In this document: piece after piece, positions 47,886 through 59,957 of the stretch
Layout of the letters: each line of letters begins with the position of its first letter
Numbering within the stretch: the first letter of the stretch is position 1
Position numbers and translations under genes: made by a program
Notes under the pieces: model-generated
What the model saw: only the letters and a program-made list of their open reading frames with translations
The model's database searches: none
Told to the model about the DNA's origin: nothing
Assembly (NCBI GenBank): GCA_029689965.1
Contig: CP121450.1
Coordinates: 868,001-932,000 of the forward strand
Direction of reading: 5' to 3'
DNA from: Curtobacterium flaccumfaciens
GTDB taxonomy: Bacteria; Actinomycetota; Actinomycetes; Actinomycetales; Microbacteriaceae
Length of the DNA: 64,000 bases

Positions 47886-49502
47886 TCAGCTGGCTGCCGG
47901 GACGGCGTCGAGCAGGGTGCGGGTGTACTCGTGCTGCGGGTCGTGGAACACCTGCTCCACCGCCCCGGACTCGACGACCCGGCCGTGCCGCAGCACCGTG
48001 ACGGTGTCCGCGACCTGCCGGACGAGCGCGAGGTCGTGCGAGACGAACAGGTAGGTCAGTCCGAGTTCCTGCTGCAGACGTGTGAGCAGCCCGATGATCC
48101 CGGCCTGCACGGTGACGTCGAGCGCGCTCGTCGGTTCGTCGAGCACGACCACCTCGGGCCGGAGCACGAGGGCGCGGGCGATCGCGACCCGCTGGCGTTG
48201 CCCGCCGGACAGGTCGGTGGGGCGGCGGCGCAGGTACCGTTCGTCCAGGCCGACGGACTCGAGTGCTTCGCGGACGGCCGCCGCCCGGGAGGCGCGCGTG
48301 CCGATCCGGAAGCGGTCGAGCGGTTCGCCGACGATCCGCCGGACCTGCCACGTCGGGTCGAGCGACGTGAACGGGTTCTGGTAGACGAGCTGCAGCTGCC
48401 GGCGGACCCGGCGCAGCTCGGCCTTCGAGCGCCCGTGCACCTCGGCGCCGTCGACGGCGATGACCCCGGCGTCGGGGCGTTCGAGGCCGAGCAGCATCCG
48501 GACGGTGGTGGTCTTGCCGGAGCCGGACTCGCCGACGAGCGCGTGCGTGGTCCCGGCGCGGACGTCGAACGACACCCCGTCGACGGCCCGGACGGTGCGG
48601 TCGCCCTGGCCGTAGTGGCGGGCGACCCCGGACACCGAGATGTGCGCGGGGCGATCGGGGCCGGCGTCGGTGCGGTCGACGTCGCCGGACCGGTACCGGT
48701 CCGGGCTGAGCGCGGGCACGTCGGCGCGCAGCAGACGGGCGTACTCGGACTTCGGGGCGCGGAACACCTCGGCGGCGGGACCCTGCTCCTCGACGACGCC
48801 GTCCCGCAGCACGACGAGGTCGTCGGCGCGTTCGGCGGCGACGGCGAGGTCGTGCGTGATGAACAGCAGGCTGATGCCCCGCTCGGCCCGGAGCTGCTGG
48901 AGCAGGTCGAGGATGCGCTTCTGGATCGTCACGTCCAGGGCGCTCGTCGGCTCGTCGGCGACGACGAGGTCCGGCTCGGGCAGGACGGTGAGTCCGATGA
49001 GCACGCGCTGGAGCATGCCGCCGGAGAGTTCGTGCGGGTAGGACCGCCAGACCCGCTCGGGGTCGGTGAGCCCGACGCGCTCGAAGACGGCGAGCACCGC
49101 GGCGCGTCGTCCCTCGGCGTCGACGGCGTCGGTGAGCGCGGCCGCCTCGAGCGCCTGGGAGCCGATCGTGCGGACGGGGTTCAGCGCGGTCGCCGGGTCC
49201 TGCGGGATGAACCCGATCCGGCGTCCGCGGAGCGCCCGGAAGCGCTGGTCGGGCAGCGTGACGAGGTCGTCGCCTGCGAAGTCCGCCGAACCGCTGACGG
49301 TCGAGCCCGCGGGCAGCAGCCCGAGCACCGCCTTCGCGATCGTGGACTTGCCCGACCCGGACTCGCCGATGACGGCGACGGTGCGCCCGCGACCGACGGT
49401 GAAGTCGACGCCGTGCACGACCTCGGTCCCGCCGTACGCGACCGTCAACCCGCTCACCGTGAGCAGCGTGTCCGTGGTGATCCGTTCCTCCAGGACCGTC
49501 AT
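47886..49502 (-). CDS. Dipeptide/oligopeptide ABC transporter ATPase, two fused nucleotide-binding domains
   Basis: Intact, 538 aa. NBD1 (residues ~12-255): GESGSGKST, LSGGMLQRVLIG, LVVADEPTSALD, FITHDLAVA. NBD2 (~290-530): GESGSGKTT, QNPFTSLDP, LSGGQRQRVAIA, VVLDEPTSALD, FVSHDLALV. This is a DppD-DppF fusion, common in actinobacteria and YejF-like. The ATG overlaps the stop of the DppC-type permease (ATGA). It powers the 49499-51340 permease pair. Confidence 0.92.
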   Translation of the reverse strand: MTVLEERITTDTLLTVSGLTVAYGGTEVVHGVDFTVGRGRTVAVIGESGSGKSTIAKAVLGLLPAGSTVSGSADFAGDDLVTLPDQRFRALRGRRIGFIPQDPATALNPVRTIGSQALEAAALTDAVDAEGRRAAVLAVFERVGLTDPERVWRSYPHELSGGMLQRVLIGLTVLPEPDLVVADEPTSALDVTIQKRILDLLQQLRAERGISLLFITHDLAVAAERADDLVVLRDGVVEEQGPAAEVFRAPKSEYARLLRADVPALSPDRYRSGDVDRTDAGPDRPAHISVSGVARHYGQGDRTVRAVDGVSFDVRAGTTHALVGESGSGKTTTVRMLLGLERPDAGVIAVDGAEVHGRSKAELRRVRRQLQLVYQNPFTSLDPTWQVRRIVGEPLDRFRIGTRASRAAAVREALESVGLDERYLRRRPTDLSGGQRQRVAIARALVLRPEVVVLDEPTSALDVTVQAGIIGLLTRLQQELGLTYLFVSHDLALVRQVADTVTVLRHGRVVESGAVEQVFHDPQHEYTRTLLDAVPAAS

Positions 49503-50362
49503 GGCCGACCTGCCTTCCGCAGCCAACGGCTGATCCGGTTCACCGAGAGCACGGTGAGGACGATGACGACGGCCGGGCGTACACGAGCCACGGCGCCGTC
49601 GGGTACGTCTTGCCGGAGGCCACCAGGAGCCCCCAGTCCGACGCGGGTGGAGCGTCACCGTAGCCGAGGAACGCGAGCGACGCGATCACCAGGATCGACG
49701 TGCCGATGTTGAGCACGGCCAGCGCGAGCACCGACCGGGACGCGTTCGGCAGCACGTGCCGGAACAGGGCGTGCGCACCGGAGCCGCCGACGAGGGTCGA
49801 GGCCTCGACGAACGTCGCCCCCGCGCCTTGTGCGTCTCCGCGCGGGCGAGCCGGGCGAAGGCGGCGACGGCCGAGATGCCCGTGGCCACCGCGGCGTTGA
49901 TCGTGTGGAAGCCGAGCGAGCTGACGATGACCACCGCCAGCAGGAACCCCGGGATCGCGAGCAGGACGTCCACGACGCGCCCGAGCAGGACGTCGACCCA
50001 GCCGCGCAGGAACCCGCTGGCCAGTCCGATGAGCCCACCGACGACCAGGCCGATGGCCACCGCGACGAGGGCGCTCGTCACCGAGGACGCCGTGCCGTGC
50101 ACCACCCGGGCGTACAGGTCGCGGCCGAGGTAGTCGGTGCCGAACCAGTGCGCGGCCGAGGGCGCCTGCAGCTTCGCGGCGGTGTCCCCGGTGACGGCGC
50201 TCTGGCCGGTGAACAGACCGGGTGCGAGCGACCACAGCAGCACGACCACGAGCACCGCGAACGAGAGCAGGACGGTCGGCGGGACGGTGCGGCGGCGCCG
50301 GCGCTCCCCGCGCGCACCGCTGGCGACGTGGCCACCCGGACGGTGGTGAGGTCCGTGCTCAT
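49499..50362 (-). CDS. Peptide ABC transporter permease, DppC type, three frameshifts
   Basis: About 288 aa when joined. N-terminal region RRRRTVPPTVLLSFAVLVVVLLWSLAPGLF, then APSAAHWFGTDYLGRDLYARVVHG, which is the DppC hallmark (HxxGTDxxGRDxxSR), several membrane helices, and the EAA-like loop RAETHKARGATFVEASTLVGGSGAHALFRHVLPN. Bases are missing near 50322 (G), 49827 (G) and 49569 (C, YAPAVVIVLTVL). Start and stop both overlap neighbours by four bases. Pairs with the DppB-type subunit. Confidence 0.86.
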
Positions 50363-51340
50363 GCCGGCACCAGCTCCGTCGCGGCGCGTGCCTTCGTCGA
50401 CGCCGCCCGCAGCGAGATGCGGGGGTCGAGCAACGGCGACACCAGGTCGGCGAGCAGGTTCACCACCACGAACACCACCGCGGCCAGGGACACGACGGCC
50501 TGCAGCACCGGGACGTCCTGCGTCGTGACGGCCTTCTGCACCACCACGCCGATGCCGTCCCGGCCGAAGATCGTCTCGGTGATCACGGACCCGCCGAGCA
50601 GCTCCCCGACGACGAGCGCCACCATCGTCACCGCGGGCAGCAGCGACGGCTTCACCAGGTGCCGGGCGAACAGGCCGGCCTGCGACAGCCCCCGGGAGCG
50701 CGCGACGATCGCGTACTCCTGCCGGGACTCGTGGTCGAGGTTGGCGATGAGGACCTCGGCGAGGGGCGCGGACACCGGGATCGCCAGCGTGACGGCCGCG
50801 AAGAACGTCGCCACGGGGCTGTCCGGCTCGATCACTGCGAAGGTGTGCAGCTGGAACGCGAACCACGAGATGAGGACCAGGCCGATCACGAAGTTCGGCA
50901 CGGACAGGAAGAACGACGGCACCGACCGCAGCGCGTTCCGGAGCCAGGCGGCCGGTGCGTACTGCGAGCCGTACGCGATGCCGACCGCGAAGACGATCGA
51001 GACGAGCAGGGCCGAGCCGGCGAGCACGAGCGTCGACGGCAGCGAACCGGCGATGACCTGGGCGACCGGCAGGTTCGACTGCAGCGAGAACCCGAGCTGT
51101 CCGACCACGAACCGGGACAGCGACGGCCAGAAGCTGGAGCAGCACGGGCTGGTCGAGGCCGTAGTACGACACGATCTTCGCGATGTCCTGCTCGCTGAGC
51201 CCGCTCTGGGGGTCGCTCAGGGCGTTCGTGACCGCGTCGCCGGGCAGCACGCTGATCACCAGGAAGGTGAGCACGTACGCCAGCAGGACCACGACGAGGG
51301 CCTGCGCGACCCGCAGCAGCGCGTAACGGAGGTACGACAC
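50359..51340 (-). CDS. Peptide ABC transporter permease, DppB type, frameshifted
   Basis: About 327 aa. Starts GTG at 51340, MSYLRYALLRVAQALVVVLLAYVLTFLVISVLPGD, with the typical DppB helix and LPGD motif, then the cytoplasmic loop ARSRGLSQAGLFARHLVKPSLLP and GRDGIGVVVQKAV near the end. An extra T near 51147 breaks LLQLWPSLSRFVVGQLGF. The start lies three bases before the binding-protein stop is passed, and its stop overlaps the DppC start. Confidence 0.87.
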
Positions 51341-51342
51341 GG

Positions 51343-52983
51343 CTACCGCTCGATCCAGGCGGTCGCGAAGTTCGCGTAGGCGAGACCGTTGTACTTCGTC
51401 CCGTGCACCTTCGGCGAGATGAGGTACAGGCGCTGGACGAGCTGCACCGTCGGGACGAAGTAGCCCTGCTCGAGCACGTACTGCTGGAGTTCGGCGGCGA
51501 CCTTCTTGCGGGCGGTCTCGTCCGAGGCGGTGGCCACGGCGGTGGACAGCTCGTTGAGCTTCGCGTCGCTCGTGCCGAGGCCGAACCAGTCCTCGCCGCC
51601 GTTCTGGCTGGTGAGCACCCCGGCGACCGTCCCGACGTCGACGAAGCTGCGCGAGGTCTGGTAGAGCGGCGGGTCTGATGCCTGCACCGCGGCGTACCCG
51701 GCGACGTCGACGACCTTGAGGCGGACCTTCACGCCGATCTTGGCAAGCTGCTGCGCGATCAGTTCGTCCTCGGCCTGCGTCGACGGCACGAACGGGTTGG
51801 GGACAGCGTGAACTCGAGGTCCTTGCCGTCCTTCGACCGGACACCGTCGGAGCCGGTCGTCCACCCGGCGTCGTCGAGCAGCTGCTCGGCACGGTCCGGG
51901 TCGTAGGCGAGCAACTTCGACTCGTCGGCGACCTCCGGCACGTTGCCCTGGATGAAGGACGTCGCCGCCTGCCAGTCTGACGTGTACACGGTCTTCAGGA
52001 TCGCCTTGCGGTCGATGCCGATCTGGATCGCCTTGCGGACCGCGGCGTCGTTCGTCGGGAACGCCGTGGTGTCGACCTTGAAGCCGTCGGTGAACCCGAG
52101 GTAGCGCGGGGTGTCGACGGTGAAGCCCTGGGACTTCAGCGAGTCGATCTCCTGCGGCTCGACGTTGAACGACACGTCCGCCTGACCCGCGACGACCGCC
52201 TGGGTCCGGACCGACTCGTCCTTGATCACCTTGTAGGTCAGGGTGTCGAGGTACGGCGCACCGGTGTGGCCGAGCGCCGCGGGCCCCCAGTCGTAGTCCT
52301 TCCGCTTCGCCAGGACGTACTCCTCGCCCTCCTTGACCGACTTCACCGTGAACGGCCCGGAGCCGATCTCCTTCGACAGGTCGGCCTGCTGGTCGACGGG
52401 CAGCGCGAGGGTCTTCGGGGACAGCAGGATCGAGCCGTGGTACCCGAGCGTCGGGATGAACCCGAGCGCGGGCGACGAGAAGTCGACCTCGACGGTGTGG
52501 TCGTCGGTCGCTGTCGCCCCGACGAAGGTGCTCGACGGGAAGAGGCCCACCTTGCTGATGCCCCGGTCGGCGTCGCCGTGCGCCCAGAGGTCGATGTTGT
52601 CGACCACGGCCTGGGCGTCGAGTGCGGTGCCGTCCGAGAACGTCACGCCCTTCTTGAGGTGCAGCGTGAAGTGCTTCGCGTCGTCGGACTGGTCCAGCTC
52701 GTGGCGATCCACGGGCTGGTCTTCCCCTTCGCGTCGACGTACACGAGCTTGTCGGTGATCTCGCCCAGAGGTTCCCCTCGTAGCTCGAGATCGCGCTCTT
52801 GCTCGACACGAAGCCGCTGTCGTAGCCCTGGATGAGGAAGGTGAGGTTGCCGCCCTCGACGGGCTTGCCGGACGACGTCGACGACGCCTGCGAGCCGGAC
52901 GAGCACGCGGCGAGGACGAGGGCCGCCGCGGCGGTGATCGCGAGGCCGGCGAGGGGCCGGCGCCAACGGGGTGAGTCGGTCAT
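51343..52983 (-). CDS. Peptide ABC transporter substrate-binding lipoprotein, three frameshifts
   Basis: Family 5 solute-binding protein, about 548 aa. Lipobox LVLAACSSG, then VEGGNLTFLIQGYDSGFVSSK, HFTLHLKKGVTFSDGTALDAQAVVDNIDLW, SKEIGSGPFTVKSVKEGEEYVLAKRKDYDWG, AVRKAIQIGIDRKAIL and DPDRAEQLLDDAGW. The FTLxxGxxFSDGTxxxAxDV pattern is diagnostic. Breaks near 52770 (G), 52700 and 51800 (C). It is the first gene of the permease/ATPase/aminotransferase operon and binds peptides or similar compounds. Confidence 0.87.
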   Translation of the reverse strand: MTDSPRWRRPLAGLAITAAAALVLAACSSGSQASSTSSGKPVEGGNLTFLIQGYDSGFVSSKSAISSYEGNLWARSPTSSCTSTRRGRPARGSPRAGPVRRREALHAAPQEGRDVLGRHRTRRPGRGRQHRPLGARRRRPGHQQGGPLPVEHLRRGDSDRRPHRRGRLLVARARVHPDARVPRLDPAVPEDPRAARRPAGRPVEGDRLRAVHGEVGQGGRGVRPGEAEGLRLGARGARPHRCAVPRHPDLQGDQGRVGPDPGGRRGSGGRVVQRRAAGDRLAEVPGLHRRHPALPRVHRRLQGRHHGVPDERRRGPQGDPDRHRPQGDPEDRVHVRLAGGDVLHPGQRAGGRRRVEVARLRPGPCRAAARRRRVDDRLRRCPVEGRQGPRVHAVPNPFVPSTQAEDELIAQQLAKIGVKVRLKVVDVAGYAAVQASDPPLYQTSRSFVDVGTVAGVLTSQNGGEDWFGLGTSDAKLNELSTAVATASDETARKKVAAELQQYVLEQGYFVPTVQLVQRLYLISPKVHGTKYNGLAYANFATAWIER

Positions 52984-53046
52984 GGGGGTTCCTGTCGGGT
53001 TCGGGTGGAGCTCGGGTCGGGTGGATCCGGGTCGGGTGGAGCCGGG

Positions 53047-54462
53047 TCAGATGGCCTTGCCGGGGTTGAGCAGTCCCGCCGGGTCGAGGGCGTCCTTGAG
53101 CGCACGCTGGGCGGCGCGGTGCCGCGGCGACAGCTCGAGCGCCGCCCACTCCCGCTTCACGGTGCCGATGCCGTGCTCGCCGGTGACGGTGCCGCCGGCG
53201 GCGAGGGCGATGCGGACGAGTTCGGTCGCGGCCTCGTCGAGCGCGGACGGGCGGTCGGCGGGGTCGGCGTCGCCGATGGCCCGGGTGATCGCGGGGTGGA
53301 GGTTGCCGTCACCGGCGTGCGACACCGCGGAGACCCGCACGTCGAAGCGCTCCTCGAGTTCGGCGAACCGGGAGTACACGTCGCGCAGGCGGGACTTCGG
53401 TACGGCGATGTCCTCGCCGACGAACCACTGCGGCTCGGTGTGCCCGCGGCCGTGCCGGCGGAGCTCCCACAGTGCGAGGCCGTCCGCGTCGGTCTCGGCG
53501 GTCACGACGGCGCCGGCCGCGGTCAGCGCCCTGGTCAGGTCCGCGGTCTGCTTCTCGATGCCGTAGCCGTCGAGCTCGACGAGCACGAGCGACGCGCCCC
53601 GGTCCCGCAGCGCGGTGCCGCTGAAGGCGTCGATCGCGGCGAGGCTCGGCTCGTCGAAGAACTCCACGACGGTGGGCCGGACGGGCGAGCGGGTGATCGC
53701 GTCGAGCCCGTCGAGTCCGGCGAGGGTGCTCGGGAAGAACGCGGAGACGGTCCGGCGGGCGACCGGGATCGGGTGGAGCCGGACGATCGCGCGGACGACG
53801 ATGCCGAGCACGCCCTCGGAGCCGACGAACAACGAGGTCAGGTCGAGACCGTTCACGCCCTTCACCGACCGGTGTCCGACGGAGACCAGGCTGCCGTCCG
53901 CGAGCACGACGTCGAGGCCGAGCACCGACTCCCGCGTCACGCCGTACCCCGCGCAGCGCAGGCCCCCGGCGTTCGTCGCGATGTTGCCGCCGATCGTCGA
54001 GATCTCGAAGCTGGCCGGGTCGGGTGCGTAGAACAGCCCGTACGGCTCGAGGTGGGCGTTGAGCGCCGCGTTGACGACGCCGGGTTCGACGACGGCGACC
54101 TCGTCGAGCGGTGCGACCTCGACGATGCGGTCGAGGCGTTCGGTGGACACGACGAGTTGGTCCCGGGTCGCGGTGGCGCCGCCGGAGAGGCCGGAGCCGG
54201 CGCCCCGGGGCACGATCGAGACGCCGTGCTCGCCGGCGAGCCGGACGACCGCCTGCACCGCGGCGGCGTCGGCCGGGAACGCGACGGCCGGCCCGTCGCC
54301 CTCGACGGGCGCACCGTTCCGCGGCGTGGTGCCGGCGTCGTACCGGTAGGCGCGCGTCGCGCTGCCGGCGGGGCGCACCTCGATGTCGGGGTGCAGGCGT
54401 CCGAGCGCGTCGACCAGGTCCGCTGCACGATCGGTGCGGGCTGGAGCGGTGGTGGTGGTCAT
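53047..54462 (-). CDS. FAD-linked oxidase, GlcD (glycolate oxidase/D-lactate dehydrogenase) type
   Basis: Intact, 471 aa. FAD-binding PCMH domain (residues ~55-230): VVRLAGEHGVSIVPRGAGSGLSGGATA, GNIATNAGGLRCAGYGVTRESVLGLDVVLADG, LFVGSEGVLGIVV. The C-terminal cap has HAGDGNLHPAI and GTVTGEHGIGTVKREW, with the metal/substrate histidines. Oxidises 2-hydroxy acids to 2-oxo acids. On the same strand as and 63 bases upstream of the peptide transporter operon, possibly co-transcribed; the 2-oxo acid could feed the aminotransferase (inference). Confidence 0.9.
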   Translation of the reverse strand: MTTTTAPARTDRAADLVDALGRLHPDIEVRPAGSATRAYRYDAGTTPRNGAPVEGDGPAVAFPADAAAVQAVVRLAGEHGVSIVPRGAGSGLSGGATATRDQLVVSTERLDRIVEVAPLDEVAVVEPGVVNAALNAHLEPYGLFYAPDPASFEISTIGGNIATNAGGLRCAGYGVTRESVLGLDVVLADGSLVSVGHRSVKGVNGLDLTSLFVGSEGVLGIVVRAIVRLHPIPVARRTVSAFFPSTLAGLDGLDAITRSPVRPTVVEFFDEPSLAAIDAFSGTALRDRGASLVLVELDGYGIEKQTADLTRALTAAGAVVTAETDADGLALWELRRHGRGHTEPQWFVGEDIAVPKSRLRDVYSRFAELEERFDVRVSAVSHAGDGNLHPAITRAIGDADPADRPSALDEAATELVRIALAAGGTVTGEHGIGTVKREWAALELSPRHRAAQRALKDALDPAGLLNPGKAI

Positions 54463-54660
54463 GGGACCCGATGATCGGGTCGCCGGTGCGGGCTCCGCAC
54501 CCTCGGTGACGGGTCGTGTCCCCGCATTGCGTCGTGTTGCGTCGGGGTCCGCTGATCCGGCCTGGAGGCGCGTCACACTTCGTCGCGCAGCGGTCCGTCC
54601 GGTGCCCGGTTACGTCCGGCGTCGTCGCCGTCGCGGGGCTCCGGCGGTACGGTCGAGGGC

Positions 54661-55091
54661 ATGACGACGACCCCGGACGACCTCGCCGAGGAGCTCCGCG
54701 AGTCGATCGGGCGGATCGTGCGGGCCACCCGGGCACTCACCGACGAGTTGCCGCAGGCGCAGAGTGCGAGCCTGGGTCTGCTCGACCGGCAGGGGCCGCA
54801 GACGATCGCCGAACTCGCCCGTGCCCGTGGCGTGAAGCACCAGGGGCAGTCGCGGACGGTGGCGGAGCTCGAGGAGCGCGGCTTCGTGGAGCGGGGGCCT
54901 CGGACGGCGACCGGCGGGTCTCGGTGATCCGCCTGACGGACTCCGGCCGCACGGTCATGCTCCGGGAGCGGAGCGCCCGGGCCGGGGCGTTCGCGTCCGT
55001 GATCGGTTCGGAGCTGTCGGAGGCGGAACGTGCGGCGCTCGCCCGGGTGCCGGAACTGTTCGACCGCATCGCTGCGCGGCTCGAACGGTGA
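54661..55091 (+). CDS. MarR family transcriptional regulator, frameshifted
   Basis: About 144 aa. Helix-turn-helix LGLLDRQGPQTIAELARARGVKHQGQSRTVAELEERGFVERG, wing SDGDRRVSVIRLTDSGRTVM. ATG 54661 is seven bases after TACGGT (leaderless). One G is missing near 54897, between the recognition helix and the wing. Divergence does not apply; the MBL-fold gene follows on the same strand after a perfect palindrome that may be its operator. A left-half copy of repeat family A (54559-54573) lies upstream. Confidence 0.82.
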
Positions 55092-55123
55092 ACGACCTCT
55101 CATCCGGATCGACCACGACGATG

Positions 55124-55138
55124 TACAACACTGTTGTA
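55124..55138. promoter_or_regulatory. TACAACACTGTTGTA operator-like palindrome
   Basis: A perfect 15-base palindrome (central C) followed at once by GACTCG and the MBL-fold start at 55150. MarR proteins often bind TTGTA/TACAA-type sites, so the upstream MarR gene product is the best candidate. Confidence 0.6.
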
Positions 55139-55149
55139 GACTCGTGGAC

Positions 55150-55791
55150 ATGGAGCTGACGAAGTACAACCACGCCACCGTCGTCCTCGAGCAGGACGGC
55201 GCCACCCTCGTCATCGACCCGGGCACCTTCACGCCGGAGGGCACCGACCTCGCGAAGGCCGCCGTCGCCGTCCTCGTCACCCACGAGCACTTCGACCACT
55301 TCGACGTCGACGCCGTCCGTGCCGCCCTCGACGCGAACGACTCGCTCGTCGTCCGTGGGCCCGCCGCGATCGTCGACCAGCTCGGCGCGCACGACGGCCG
55401 CGTCGCCGCCGTCGCGGCCGGTGACGCGTTCGAGGTCGGCCCGTTCTCCGTGCAGGTCTTCGGGGAAGAGCACGCCGTCATCCACGGCGACATCCCGACC
55501 ATCGCGAACGTCGGCTACCTCGTGAACGGCGCTGTCTTCCACCCGGGTGACGCCTACCTCGTGCCCGGCGTCCCGGTGCAGACCCTGCTGCTGCCGACCA
55601 GCGGCCCGTGGACGAGCACCGCCGAGGCCGTCGACTACGTCCGCGCGGTCTCCCCGGAGCACGCCGTGCAGATCCACGAGGCGATGCTCAGCGAACTCGG
55701 GCAGCAGTCCGCGGCGCGGTTCCTCGGCCCGGACGGCCTCGGACCGGTCCCGGTGCAGATCCTGCCCGCAGGCGAGTCGATCACAGTCTGA
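55150..55791 (+). CDS. MBL-fold metal-dependent hydrolase
   Basis: Intact, 213 aa. Metallo-beta-lactamase fold of the UlaG-like/L-ascorbate lactonase group: TKYNHATVVLEQDGATLVIDPG and the metal motif THEHFDHFD (His45, His47, Asp49, His50), then GEEHAVIHGDIP, FHPGDAY and LPTSGPW. Substrate unknown; many relatives act on lactones or phosphate esters. Expression is probably controlled by the palindrome 12 bases upstream and the MarR gene before it. Confidence 0.88.
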   Translation: MELTKYNHATVVLEQDGATLVIDPGTFTPEGTDLAKAAVAVLVTHEHFDHFDVDAVRAALDANDSLVVRGPAAIVDQLGAHDGRVAAVAAGDAFEVGPFSVQVFGEEHAVIHGDIPTIANVGYLVNGAVFHPGDAYLVPGVPVQTLLLPTSGPWTSTAEAVDYVRAVSPEHAVQIHEAMLSELGQQSAARFLGPDGLGPVPVQILPAGESITV

Positions 55792-55845
55792 CGGACGCCG
55801 GTCGCCCCTGAGAGGCGATCCGTGCCTCCAGGCCAGGGTGGAGGG

Positions 55846-56528
55846 ATGCCGGACGCACCCTCCACCGCTGTCCTGTTCGACATCGACGGCACCCTCGTCG
55901 ACTCGAACTACGCCCACATCGACGCCTGGTGGCGCGCGTTCCTGGCGATCGGCGAGTCCGTCGACGCCTGGCGCATCCACCGAGCGATCGGCATGGACTC
56001 CGCGAAGCTGCTCGAGGAACTGCTCCCGGACGCCTCGGACGAGACCCGGGACACCGCGAAGCAGTACCACTCGGCGTACTTCGCCGAGCACCAGCCGCGG
56101 CTCCGACTGCTCCCGGGTGCGCGCGAGCTCCTCCAGGCGGTCGCCGAGGCCGGGCATGCCGTGGTCCTCGCGACCAGCGCCCCGGAGGACGAGCTCGTGC
56201 GGCTGCGGGAGCTGCTGGACGCCGAGCGGTGGATCACCGCCGTGACGAGCTCCGAGGATGTCGATCAGGCCAAGCCGGACCCCGGGATCATCCAGGTCGC
56301 GCTCCGCAAGGCTGGCGTCGACGCCGCGGTGATGGTGGGCGACGCGATGTGGGACGTCGAGTCCTCCGGCCGGGTCGGCGTGCCCTGCATCGGCGTGATG
56401 ACCGGTGGGATCGGCGGCGACGAACTCCGCGGTGCCGGCGCGGCCGAGGTGTACGACGACGCGGCAGCCGTGCTCGCGGCGCTGCGTGCCGGGACGGTCC
56501 GATCGCCGCGTTGGCGGACGCCGCGTGA
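55846..56528 (+). CDS. HAD superfamily hydrolase (phosphoglycolate-phosphatase-like), frameshifted
   Basis: About 227 aa. Motif I LFDIDGTLVDSN (nucleophile Asp12, acid Asp14), motif II VLATSAPEDE, motif III lysine in DQAKPDPGI, motif IV VMVGDAMWDV. A helical cap (about residues 20-85) is typical of phosphoglycolate/beta-phosphoglucomutase relatives. One C is missing near 56504, five codons from the end, so the true stop is the TGA at 56526-56528, overlapping the next GTG. Substrate cannot be named. Confidence 0.86.
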
Positions 56529-57026
56529 GCGTCCGGGGCATCGACCACGTCGGCGTCACCGTGCCCGACGTCGACGCCGCCACGGACTTCCTCGTCGCGG
56601 CCTTCGACGCCGAGGTGCTGTACGACACGCTGCGCGCCGAAGGGCGGCCCGGCGACCACCGACCGCCTCGGCGTGCCCGGGACCGCGCGCGAGGTCCGGA
56701 TCCGGATGCTCGCGTTGCCCGGCGGCCCGGGCATCGAGCTGTTCGCCTTCGACCACGTCGACCAGGACAGCCCCGCGGTGCCGTCTGATCTCGGCTGGCA
56801 GCACCTCGCGCTGTACGTGGACGACCTCGACGCCACCCTCGAGCGGGTCGCCGCCGCCGGGGCCACCGTGCTCGGGGAACCGCGACCGCTGCCCGGACCC
56901 GAGGCCGGCGACCACAACCGGTTCGTCTACGTCCGCACACCGTGGGGCAGCACCGTCGAACTCCTGACCTACCCGGACCCGCAACCCTACGAGGAGCACA
57001 CGTCGCGCCGACGCTGGCATCCGTGA
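56525..57026 (+). CDS. VOC (glyoxalase/methylmalonyl-CoA epimerase-like) family protein, frameshifted
   Basis: About 166 aa. Two beta-alpha-beta-beta-beta modules: GIDHVGVTVPDVDAATDFLVAAFDAEVLYDT and WQHLALYVDDLDATLERVAAAGATVLGEP, closing FVYVRTPWGSTVELLTYP. The His in HVGVTV, His in QHLALYV and Glu in TVELLTYP are the usual metal ligands. The frame shifts by +1 near 56650 (ATTDRLGVPGTAREV follows); either one base is extra or two are missing. GTG 56525 overlaps the HAD stop. Could act in lactoylglutathione or epimerase chemistry; not resolved. Confidence 0.78.
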
Positions 57027-57040
57027 CAGGATCGTCCGTC

Positions 57041-57523
57041 GTGATCACGATCGAACGCGTCGCCTGGGAGGATCCCCGAGGAGTGGCGCTCCGCGCCCGC
57101 ATGGACGAGGAGATGCACGAGCGCTACGGCGCGTCGAACGGCGACGAGGACCCGGCGGTGACGGCCGAGCGTGGTCGTGCGCTCGCCGTGGACCCGGCGA
57201 CGATCATCACCTCGCTGCTCGCGATCGACGAGGACGGCGAGGCTCTCGGGCACATCGCCGTCCGACGGCTCGGCGACGAGGTCGAGCTGAAGCGCCTCAT
57301 CGTGCTCGCCGCCGCCCGGGGCAAGGGCGCGGCGACGGCCCTGCTCGCCGAGGGGGAGCGGGTCGCGCGGGAGCAGGGTGCCCAGCGGCTCATCCTGCAG
57401 ACGGGCGACAAGCAGCCGGAGGCCGTGGCGCTCTACGAGAAGACCGGCTGGACGCGGATCCCGGTGTACGAGCCGTACGCGGCGACGATGCCGTGGTCGT
57501 TCTGCTTCGAGAAGGCGCTGTAA
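57041..57523 (+). CDS. GNAT family N-acetyltransferase
   Basis: Intact, 160 aa from GTG 57041. The acetyl-CoA motif is VELKRLIVLAAARGKGAATALLAEGERVAREQGAQRLILQTGDKQPEAVALYEKTGWTRI, with RGKGAA as the pyrophosphate loop and YEKTGW the usual C-terminal motif. A GTG at 57023 is in frame but would overlap the VOC stop region. Acceptor unknown. It closes the HAD-VOC-GNAT run. Confidence 0.87.
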   Translation: MITIERVAWEDPRGVALRARMDEEMHERYGASNGDEDPAVTAERGRALAVDPATIITSLLAIDEDGEALGHIAVRRLGDEVELKRLIVLAAARGKGAATALLAEGERVAREQGAQRLILQTGDKQPEAVALYEKTGWTRIPVYEPYAATMPWSFCFEKAL

Positions 57524-57535
57524 CCCGACCTCTCG

Positions 57536-57560
57536 TTGCACTTTCAGGCAGAGAGTGCAA
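57536..57560. promoter_or_regulatory. TTGCACTTTC/GAGAGTGCAA inverted repeat, likely TetR operator
   Basis: Ten-base arms with one mismatch around AGGCA, ending ten bases upstream of the TetR start. Length and spacing fit a TetR-family operator, so autoregulation and control of the coupled DHA2 exporter are likely. Confidence 0.65.
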
Positions 57561-57570
57561 TTCTTGATCG

Positions 57571-59891
<2,321 letters not shown>

Positions 59892-59957
59892 GCGAGACGC
59901 CGCCGGATCCGGCGGCGTCCTGCGGATCGCGGGGCGTGCTGTGGACACGACGGCGCG

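Noticed and set aside
46617..49712. A 1031-codon open frame on the plus strand
   Set aside because: It is antisense to the aminotransferase and peptide ATPase, which have clear family motifs. Long open antisense frames are expected at this GC.
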